Both the position numbers and the translations under genes were made by a program. Positions 54,234 to 63,100 of a stretch of 64,000 bases of DNA are shown in pieces. The DNA lies in contig JALWTS010000033.1 of NCBI GenBank assembly GCA_027077805.1, positions 62,001-126,000 of the forward strand, given 5' to 3'. Each line of letters opens with the position of its first letter. Within the stretch, counting starts at the first letter, position 1. The notes beneath the pieces are model-generated. The model did not search any database. It had not been told where the DNA came from and worked only from the letters and a program-made list of their open reading frames with translations. This DNA comes from Gammaproteobacteria bacterium. GTDB taxonomy: Bacteria; Pseudomonadota; Gammaproteobacteria; JABHGC01.

Positions 54234-57200
54234 ATGAACGATACTATTGATTATAGTGCTATCAAATGGATCAAAACGGAAGTTGATGAAACCCTTAAAT
54301 TAGCAGGACATGCTTTAGAACAGTATATGGAAAGTGGCTTTGATCTAGATGAACTTGACGCTTTGGCGAAGTTACTACATCAAGTTCATGGGGTCTTACA
54401 AATGGTTGGATTATATGGTGCTGTTCAACTGTTGGAGGAAATGAGCCATGTTATTTCAGGTCTAAAACAAGATGTTATTGCTAGAAAAGAAGATGCGGTT
54501 GAAGTATTATCAAGAGCGATTTTACAAATTCCTGATTATTTGGAAAGATTACAAGCTGGAAGTAAAGATATTCCCTTAGTTTTATTGCCATTGATGAATG
54601 ATTTAAGGGCAAGTCGAGGAGATAATTTACTCAGTGAAGAAGCCTTATTTTCGCCAAATTTATCAAATTTTAAACACAATCAAGTTTATCAACAAGATCA
54701 AGTCGAAAATGATTTATCAGCATTAGCAAAGTCCTTACGCCATAATTATCAGCGGGGTTTACTGAGTTGGTATCAAGGGGAAGCGAAAGAAGGCTTAAAG
54801 CGAATTCAAGATGTATTAGAAGTGTTGGAAAACTCAGCGACATTTTTACCTGTAAAAAAATTATGGTGGGTTTGTAGTGGTTTAGTGGATGCTTTAATTA
54901 ATGACGATTTAGAATCGAGTGTTGCGGTTAAGCTATTAGTAGGGCATGTTGATCGGCAAATATTAAAGTATTTAATTGATTATGATGAGTCAAGGCTTGC
55001 GAATAATTTGCCTGAAAATTTACTCAAAAATTTACTTTATTATATTGCGAGATCAAATCGAGGATCGCAAATTGTCAACCAAATCAAAGATGAATTTGCC
55101 TTAGATCGAGCATTGCCCAGTGAAGCAGAATTATCATCTGCCCAGGCGGATTTAAGTGCACCAACGGTTGATATGTTACGCACTGTGATTGTTGCCATTA
55201 AAGAAGATTTAGCAGGGGTTAAAGACGTATTAGATTTATATATTCGAGTGGGGCAAAATCAAGATGAGTTAAGTAAATTACAAGAAAGTTTACGCAAAAT
55301 TGCAGATACTTTAGGCATGATGGGGCAAGGTGGCTTGCGTCAGAAAATGATGGATCAAATTGAGTATTTGGCTTCATTATTATCAGCAGATACGAAAATC
55401 AAAGATGATAGCATCATGAATGTTGCCAGTGAACTATTAGTCATTGAGACAGCATTAGACGGTTTATTAACTGGGAAAATTGCCTTATTTGAATCAGGTT
55501 ACGATCAAGACGAAATGAATGCTGACTTATCACTAGATGGTTCTGTACCTGAAGTTGAGTTTCAACGGGTATTAGGAATGGTTTTACATGAGATTACCAT
55601 TGAGATTGGTCGGGCAAAAGATGCCATTATTGAATATATTGACAATCCTTCAAAATACCAACTGCTAGAAAATACCCCCAATTCTTTTCATATTATATGG
55701 GGAGCATTTGAAATCTTAGGTATGGATAGAATTAATTTGTCGTTAGATTCGATTTCTCAGTATATTACAACTAATTTATTAGAAAACAAAATTGAACCAA
55801 GTCAAGATCATTCCAATTACTTGGCAGATGCGATTACTGGCATTGAATATTATGTGGAAGCAGTCGATGAAGGGCGACCTTATCGTAGCGATATTTTGGC
55901 AATGATTGAAGAAAGTGTGGCAACTTTGGGTTATCCTATTGAAAATAATGATCCTGATTTAACCGTAAGGCATGATGAGGCTGAGTATTCCACACCTGAG
56001 CTTACTGAAAATGATATTAGCACTCAGCAATCAAGTGAGGTTGATGATAATGCGGTTGAGTTAGCACCCCTTGAATTTGAAAGCAGTCATGCTGATGGGC
56101 AAACGGATAGTAATGTTGTTGAAGCTTCATTAGCTGAACCTATGGTCGTTATTCCTGAAGCAGTTGCCCCTGTTGAATTAGTCATGGGTGATGTCGATGA
56201 TGAAATTAAAGAGATTTTTATTGAAGAGGCTTTAGAAGTTTTAGAAGATATTAAAACCTATTATCCTCAATGGAAAGCGACAGGTGATAAAGAGGCTTTG
56301 ACAATTTTTAGACGTGCTTTTCATACGATGAAAGGTAGCGGGCGTATGGTTCAAGCCTTGACAATTTCAGAATTAGCTTGGGCAATTGAAAATTTACTTA
56401 ATCGAGTGATTGATGAGACAGTGGAAATCACTGATGCTTTGTATCAAGTGATGGATAGTGTCATAGATGTATTACCTATAGTAGTTGATGCTTATCAACA
56501 TGGCACAGCTATTACGATTGATTTAGAAACGATTCAAGCAAAAGCAAATGCTTTAAGCGAAGGTCAAGCGGAAGATGTGGTAGCGTCAATGAGTCTTGAA
56601 TCAATTAATGCCGTTGAAATTCCAGAAACAGATGCGGAAGAATCAGTGGCTGAGACGGACGAAGCCATGAGTTTTGAGTTAGAAAGTACTGAAGAATCAA
56701 CGGATAGTGAATCTGAACAAGATCAAACCATGAGTCTTGATTTAGAAGCCTTAGGTATTGAATCTGAACAAGAGCAAACTATTGTTGATGCCGATATTGG
56801 GTATGATATTGAAGCCATTGATTTTGCTGAACAGGCACCTGCTCAACCTCGCATGGATGCAACATTACTCAGTATTTTTCAACAAGAAACGAAAGGTCAT
56901 ACTGATGTTATACAGAGTTTTATTAGTCAAGCTGGAGAGACAGGCGATGATTTACGTTGTAATGAGTCCTTAAAGCGAGCCTTGCATACGCTGCATGGCA
57001 GTGCCCATATGGCAGAAGTAACACCGATTGCTAAAGTGTCAAGACAGCTAGAATACATTGTCAAATCTTTGTTATTATCGAAACGACCTGTTAATGCTGA
57101 GATAATTCAAGCATTAGAAAAAGGTATGGGAATTATTGCAGATGTCATGGATTATCTAGCGGATGATAAGTTAGCAGAACCTGAATATCAGCCATTTGTA

Positions 57201-60050
57201 AGTTATTTGGAACAATTAAGAGAAAATGTTGAACAAGCCAGTAATGATATGAGTCATGATCGGGTTGAAGAAGAGCTTAAAGCGGATGTTTTAGATGATG
57301 AATTATTAACTATTTTCCTAGAAGAATGTTCTGATTTATTAGAAACTTTAGATGCTTCGCTACAGAGTTTTGTGGCAGAACCTACTAATATGAAATTTGT
57401 TGCTGATTTACAGCGTTCGTTACATACCATTAAGGGCAACGCGAAAATGTCTGGGTTTGAAATCATGGCAGATTTAACCCATAGTTTTGAGACTATGTTA
57501 ACTGCTGTGAGTCAAGGTAAATTAACCGTGTCAGAACCAGTCATTGATTTAAGTCATCAAGCGACAGATGGTTTGATTAATATGTTAGATACTATTGCCA
57601 CAAAACAAGACTTAGTGCCTGCTACTGCCTTAATTAATGATCTGGAAAATATTGTTAAGGAAGTCCCTGACACTGGTATTTCTGAGCGTGATCCATTGCT
57701 AGACAGTGAAAATATTGGTGGTGATACTGTTATTGAAGGTATTAGTAATACTGTGAGTGAATCTTTAACGGATTTAGTTGATACATCTGATGCCGATATT
57801 TCTATGGAAACTTTGGCTCAAGATTTACAACAAATTTCAGAAACTTTAACGACAGCTGAGTCTGATAGTCAATTAACTGTAAGTGATAGCCAAAAGCAAG
57901 TCAGCGAAATTGTGGAACAGCCACTTGATAGTTCTGAGCAAGTATCAGAAACAACTGAAACCATCGCTGAGTCAATTGAGCTAAGTAGTCAAGACCAAGC
58001 ACATCATTCTAAGGAGGCAAAAACCCAAAATACTGTTACTCCGCTTGAAACAAAATCACAACCCAAAGATCAACTTGAAGATTTTGTTAAAGCCTTGCCA
58101 AAATCAGTCATGACAAATCTTCAAACGGATCAACAACAAACTTCGATATCTAAACCTGTTAATAAAAAAGTTGAGGAAGAAGACATGGCCAAAGTTAAGA
58201 CGCCTAAAAGAGTTGCCCAAGAGCAAATTAAAGTTCGTGCGGATTTACTAGATGATATGGTGAATTATTCTGGGGAAATCAGTATTTATCGTGCCCGTTT
58301 AGAACAACAAAATGGTACGTTTCGATTTAACTTAACTGAGCTATCACAAACCGTTGCTCGCTTGCGTGAACAATTACGCAAGTTTGAAATTGAAACAGAA
58401 GCTCAAATGTTATTTCGTTATGAAAAAAATGCCCCTGATTCCAAAGATGAAGAGTTTGATCCCTTAGAAATGGATAGATTTTCTAATATGCAGCAGCTTT
58501 CTCGAAGTTTATTAGAAAGTATTAGCGATTTGGTGAGTATTCAGGAGATTATGGAAAATCTTAGTCGTGAATCTGAAACCTTATTACTACAACAATCACG
58601 AGTGATTACTGAATTACATGAAGGTTTGATGCGAACTCGTATGGTTCCTTTTTCTAGCATGGTACCTAGAATGAACCGCTTGGTCAGACAAACTTGTAAT
58701 CAATTAAACAAGAAAGTGGAACTAGAAGTCGTTGGTGCAGAAGGTGAAATGGATAGAACCATTCTTGATGGTATGATGGCGCCTTTAGAACATATGATTC
58801 GGAATGCTATTTCACATGGTATTGAAACCCCTGATGATAGAAAAGCAAAAGGTAAACCAGAGACAGGTAAAATTACTTTAACTTTATCTCGTGATGGTAC
58901 TGATATTGTGTTAGATATTGCTGATGATGGGGCAGGTATTCCCGTTGATGTGGTAAAAAATAAAGCCATTAAAGCAGGAATTTATACTCAAGAAGAAGCC
59001 GATCAAGCACCTAAAGAGGATATTTTACGTTTGATTTTACATTCTGGTCTAAGTACTGCTCAACAAATTACCCAGATTTCTGGACGTGGTGTTGGCATGG
59101 ATGTGGTGAATAGTGAAATTAAACAATTAGGTGGTGTATTAGAAATTGGCTCAGAAAAAGATAAAGGTTCGCAATTTACCATTCGCTTACCATTTACATT
59201 GGCAATTAACCAAGCCTTACTCGTTCAAGTTAATGAGGATGTGTATGCCGTACCTCACTCTAGTATTGATGGTGTGGTAAGGCTTTCTAGGGAAGAATTA
59301 GAACGTTCTTATACTAAGGATAAGGAATACGAATATGCAGGTCATAAATATCATGTACAACATTTATGTACCCTGTTAGGTAGTGCACAACCTTCACTAC
59401 CAGAACAAGGGCGATGGTTTCCAGTATTACTAGTGCGTTCAGGGCAACATAGGGTAGCATTACAAGTGGATGCATTAATGGGAAATAGAGAAATTGTAGT
59501 GAAATCAGTCGGGCCCCAGTTAAGTAATGTCAACTGGATATCAGGAGCGACAATTCTTGGCGATGGTCGTGTCGTATTGATTTTGGATGTAACTACTTTG
59601 GTTAGAATAGGGGCAATTAAAACACCTGATGAGGCAACGCCTGTTGAACAAAAAGTAGAGGAACAACGTCAACAAATCACAGTAATGGTTGTAGATGATT
59701 CGATCACCGTAAGAAAAGTTACCACCCGTTTATTAGAACGTCATGGCATGAATGTCTTTACGGCTAAAGATGGGGTGGATGCCGTTGGTAAACTACAAGA
59801 TCAAGTTCCTGATATTATGTTGTTAGATATTGAAATGCCCAGAATGGACGGTTATGAGTTAGCACAACATGTTCGTAATAACGAACGTTTAAGAGATATT
59901 CCCATTATTATGATTACCTCTAGGCATGGTGAAAAACATAGACAAAGGGCAATGGAAATTGGGGTAAATAGTTATTTAGGTAAACCTTATCAAGAAGCAG
60001 AGTTGTTGGATAATATTCATTCTTTATTAACTTCAACTCATTCAGTTTAA
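54234..60050 (+). CDS. chpA: ChpA: multi-Hpt CheA-type kinase with CheW and receiver domains
   Basis: A 1938-residue sensor kinase of the pilus chemosensory system, shorter than P. aeruginosa ChpA (about 2470). The N-terminal 560 residues are FimL/Hpt-like segments with degenerate motifs (H52-GVLQ; H486-IIWG). Three Hpt domains follow: H697-TMKG (about 660-770), H918-TLHG (870-980) and H1064-TIKG (1020-1130). A Ser/Glu-rich linker runs to about 1320. Next come the CheA dimerisation helices (VRADLLDDMVNYSGE), the ATPase (N-box RNAISHG near 1523, DDGAGIP, GRGVGMDVV), CheW (about 1615-1760) and a C-terminal receiver with D1865. It phosphorylates PilG and PilH. Only two of its Hpt motifs are fully canonical. 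Confidence 0.96.
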   Translation: MNDTIDYSAIKWIKTEVDETLKLAGHALEQYMESGFDLDELDALAKLLHQVHGVLQMVGLYGAVQLLEEMSHVISGLKQDVIARKEDAVEVLSRAILQIPDYLERLQAGSKDIPLVLLPLMNDLRASRGDNLLSEEALFSPNLSNFKHNQVYQQDQVENDLSALAKSLRHNYQRGLLSWYQGEAKEGLKRIQDVLEVLENSATFLPVKKLWWVCSGLVDALINDDLESSVAVKLLVGHVDRQILKYLIDYDESRLANNLPENLLKNLLYYIARSNRGSQIVNQIKDEFALDRALPSEAELSSAQADLSAPTVDMLRTVIVAIKEDLAGVKDVLDLYIRVGQNQDELSKLQESLRKIADTLGMMGQGGLRQKMMDQIEYLASLLSADTKIKDDSIMNVASELLVIETALDGLLTGKIALFESGYDQDEMNADLSLDGSVPEVEFQRVLGMVLHEITIEIGRAKDAIIEYIDNPSKYQLLENTPNSFHIIWGAFEILGMDRINLSLDSISQYITTNLLENKIEPSQDHSNYLADAITGIEYYVEAVDEGRPYRSDILAMIEESVATLGYPIENNDPDLTVRHDEAEYSTPELTENDISTQQSSEVDDNAVELAPLEFESSHADGQTDSNVVEASLAEPMVVIPEAVAPVELVMGDVDDEIKEIFIEEALEVLEDIKTYYPQWKATGDKEALTIFRRAFHTMKGSGRMVQALTISELAWAIENLLNRVIDETVEITDALYQVMDSVIDVLPIVVDAYQHGTAITIDLETIQAKANALSEGQAEDVVASMSLESINAVEIPETDAEESVAETDEAMSFELESTEESTDSESEQDQTMSLDLEALGIESEQEQTIVDADIGYDIEAIDFAEQAPAQPRMDATLLSIFQQETKGHTDVIQSFISQAGETGDDLRCNESLKRALHTLHGSAHMAEVTPIAKVSRQLEYIVKSLLLSKRPVNAEIIQALEKGMGIIADVMDYLADDKLAEPEYQPFVSYLEQLRENVEQASNDMSHDRVEEELKADVLDDELLTIFLEECSDLLETLDASLQSFVAEPTNMKFVADLQRSLHTIKGNAKMSGFEIMADLTHSFETMLTAVSQGKLTVSEPVIDLSHQATDGLINMLDTIATKQDLVPATALINDLENIVKEVPDTGISERDPLLDSENIGGDTVIEGISNTVSESLTDLVDTSDADISMETLAQDLQQISETLTTAESDSQLTVSDSQKQVSEIVEQPLDSSEQVSETTETIAESIELSSQDQAHHSKEAKTQNTVTPLETKSQPKDQLEDFVKALPKSVMTNLQTDQQQTSISKPVNKKVEEEDMAKVKTPKRVAQEQIKVRADLLDDMVNYSGEISIYRARLEQQNGTFRFNLTELSQTVARLREQLRKFEIETEAQMLFRYEKNAPDSKDEEFDPLEMDRFSNMQQLSRSLLESISDLVSIQEIMENLSRESETLLLQQSRVITELHEGLMRTRMVPFSSMVPRMNRLVRQTCNQLNKKVELEVVGAEGEMDRTILDGMMAPLEHMIRNAISHGIETPDDRKAKGKPETGKITLTLSRDGTDIVLDIADDGAGIPVDVVKNKAIKAGIYTQEEADQAPKEDILRLILHSGLSTAQQITQISGRGVGMDVVNSEIKQLGGVLEIGSEKDKGSQFTIRLPFTLAINQALLVQVNEDVYAVPHSSIDGVVRLSREELERSYTKDKEYEYAGHKYHVQHLCTLLGSAQPSLPEQGRWFPVLLVRSGQHRVALQVDALMGNREIVVKSVGPQLSNVNWISGATILGDGRVVLILDVTTLVRIGAIKTPDEATPVEQKVEEQRQQITVMVVDDSITVRKVTTRLLERHGMNVFTAKDGVDAVGKLQDQVPDIMLLDIEMPRMDGYELAQHVRNNERLRDIPIIMITSRHGEKHRQRAMEIGVNSYLGKPYQEAELLDNIHSLLTSTHSV

Positions 60051-60113
60051 GAATAAGAAGTAAGAACAAGAAGTAAGAACAAGAAGTAAGAAGAATAATA
60101 AGAAGAAGAAAAA
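60048..60113 (+). repeat. 13-bp purine-rich tandem repeat between chpA and the next gene
   Basis: Starting at the chpA stop codon, the unit TAAGAACAAGAAG occurs at 60061-60073 and 60074-60086, preceded by TAAGAATAAGAAG (60048-60060) and followed by a shortened copy and an AAGAAGAAG tract. The top strand is purine-only except for T and C at fixed places. The unit length is not a multiple of three, and each unit carries a TAA. Confidence 0.85.
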
Positions 60114-60150
60114 GTTTTGTTTTTAGATTATTTTGAGATAGGTAAATAAG

Positions 60151-63100
60151 ATGGCAGAAGCAGTTCAACAAATTGTTCGTAGTATGTTTATTCCTTATGG
60201 TAACAGCCAACTCGTGTTGCCTAACGTTGCTATTGCTGAGATTATTTCTTTTGTTGAACCAGAAATGGCACCAGGTACGCCAACATGGTTACTTGGTGGT
60301 CTTATTTGGCGAGATAAAGTTGTGCCTTTGGTCTCATTTGATGAACTTTGTGGTGAAGCCTGGACTCGCTCTGGGCCAAGAAAAAATCGGATTGCAATTT
60401 GTCACACTTTAAGTGATAACTCTGAAGTGGAATTTATTGCGTTTGTGGTAACAGGGACGCCATCTTTAATTCAAATTAAACGTGATTCTATTAAAGGTGA
60501 AGTGAGGAGTAAAAATGAATCTCCTGTGATTTTATATCATGTTATGGTTGGCAACAATACGGCGATTATTCCCAATCTAGTCGAGTTGGAGAATATGCTG
60601 AAAATGTATATTACGCCATTGAGAACTTATGCTCAAGAAGCCTTGGAACGCAAGAAAAAACCTGAACTTAAACCATTGGATCTTGGGGATGTTGATGAAG
60701 AAATCGTAGAAATCTTTATTGAAGAAGCTCAAGAAAATATGGCACTAATTCAAGAATATTATCCAAAATGGAGAGAGACGGGTGATGAAGAGGCCTTAAC
60801 GATGTTTAGACGTTCATTTCATACTATTAAGGGAAGTGGACGCATGGTTAATGTTGACTTTATTAGTGAATTAGCATGGTCAGTGGAAAATATGTTAAAC
60901 CGATTAATTGATAATAGCATTCAGGTCACGCCAGCTTTATATAGTGTCATGGATGATGTATTAAGCGTCTTACCAACTTTAATCCAGTTTTTCGTGGATA
61001 GATATTATCCTGATATTGATGTGCAAGCCTTACGAGATCGTGCCGATGCTTTAAGTCGAGGGGAAGAAATTGAGGCGACGTCAGTCTTTGATCAATCAGT
61101 GGAAACATCAAAAGCACAATTACAGCCACAATCCACTGCGGATATCGATGAAGACTTATTAGAAGTCTTCTTAGAAGAAGGTCAAGAATTGATTGATAAT
61201 ATTGAAACTGCGTTTCAATCCTGGAAACAATCCCCTAATGATGAAGCAATTATTGCTGGTTTACATCGTTCTTTACATACGTTAAAAGGCAGTGCTAGAT
61301 TAACTGGTTTGACAGTGATGGGGGATATTAGTCATGCTTTAGAATCTTTATTAAATGCCGTAGGTGACAAGAAAATTGCCGTGTCTGAAGAAGTCGTTAC
61401 TGTTGCAAATACGACGGTTGATCATTTATCAGTCATGTTAGAAAAGATTAAACAAAACAATATTCCCGATTCGGATTATGGTTTAGTGGCTGAGATCGAA
61501 GCATTGTTATCACCTCCTGATGATGCAGAAGAACAAGAGATTGATCCTGAATTAGTAGAAATCTTTTTAGAAGAAGGTCAAGATTTGATAGAAAGCATTG
61601 AACAAACTTTCCAAGAATGGAAACAACAACCGAATGATCATCAGTTAATTTCAAGTTTACATCGTAGTTTACATACTTTGAAGGGAGGGTCTCGCTTAGC
61701 AGGAATTAAAGTGATTGGTGATGTGAGTCATATGTTTGAGTCTATGTTAACTGCTGTATCTGAAGGACGACTTAAGGTCGATGATGAAGTGATTACAATG
61801 GCAAATACTACCATTGATAGTTTAGTTTCAATGTTAGATCAAGTCAAAGGAGGGAATATCCCAGATTCTGATTATGGTTTGACCACAGAAATTGAGGCAA
61901 TTTTATTTGCACCCACAGAACAAAGTGAGGATGACGTTGATCCAGACCTATTAGAGGTATTTTTAGGCGAAGCTCAAGAATTAGTCAATCAAATTGATCA
62001 CATTTTTCAAGATTGGAAAGTGAAACCTGAGGAACCTAATATCATTGCAGAACTTTATCGGGCCTTACATACTTTAAAGGGTGGGGCAAGACTGGCAGGA
62101 TTAACGGCAATTGCGAACTTAAGTCATAGCATTGAATCTGTGTTAACTTCAATTAGCGAGCATCGTTTAACCGTTTCAGATGACATTACTCGTGTGACTG
62201 AATTAACAGTTGATAATTTAGCTTCAATGGTAGAGTTGACACAACAAGGTGAGGTCCCTGATATTGATCAAGATTTATTAGCACAGATAGAACAAATATT
62301 AGAACGATCAACGGCACCAGAAGACAAAATTGACAAAGATTTATTAAGTGTTTTTGTTGATGAAGGTCAGGAATTAATGGATGCCATTGAGACTACCTTC
62401 CAAAAATGGAATGATAATCCGAATGATGTTGAAGTCATTGCTAGTTTAAAACGTTCGTTACATACTTTAAAAGGGGGAGCAAGACTCTCTGGTTTAGATA
62501 TTATGGGGGAACTCAGCCATGCTTTAGAATCGTTGTTAGGTGCCGTGGAAGAGCATCGTTTGCAAGCGTCTGATTCTATTATCCAACTGGCAAATATGGC
62601 AGTAGATGGGCTTGCATCTATGCTGGAAATATTACAACAAGGCGATATTCCAAGCAGTGATAATGGTTTGCTCATTGAAATTGAGGCGGTATTACCAAAA
62701 GCAGCGTTTGAGTCCGATGAAGAAGTTGATCCTGAGTTAGTCGCTATTTTTCTACAAGAAGCTCATGATTTGGTGGATAATGTTGATGCTAATTTCCAAA
62801 CTTGGAAAACTGATTCTTACAACAATGAATTAATTGCCGATTTACATAGAGCTTTACACACTTTAAAAGGGGGGGCAAGGTTAGCGGGATTAACTGTTAT
62901 TGGAAATTTAACACATGCAATTGAGTCGGTATTTACTGCGGTAGGTGAGCGTCAACTCGCAGTATCTGAGCATATTACTGAGGTTGTAAGTGCTGCTATT
63001 GATCATTTGGCAACTATGTTAGAACTTGTGGAAAAAAATATTATACCTACCTCTGATCAAGGCTGGATTGAGAAAATTGAGGCTATTTTAGAAAATGTGG

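Noticed and set aside
60048-60150. Possible frameshift or read-through joining chpA with the multi-Hpt gene into one protein
   Set aside because: The chpA frame meets TAA codons at once, the downstream gene has its own ATG and ribosome site in another frame with an in-frame TAG at 60139-60141, and its CheW domain is complete at the N-terminus.
61448-61654. Antisense open frames within the multi-Hpt gene and within chpA
   Set aside because: They arise from the repeated acidic codons on the other strand, and show no ribosome site or recognisable protein features.
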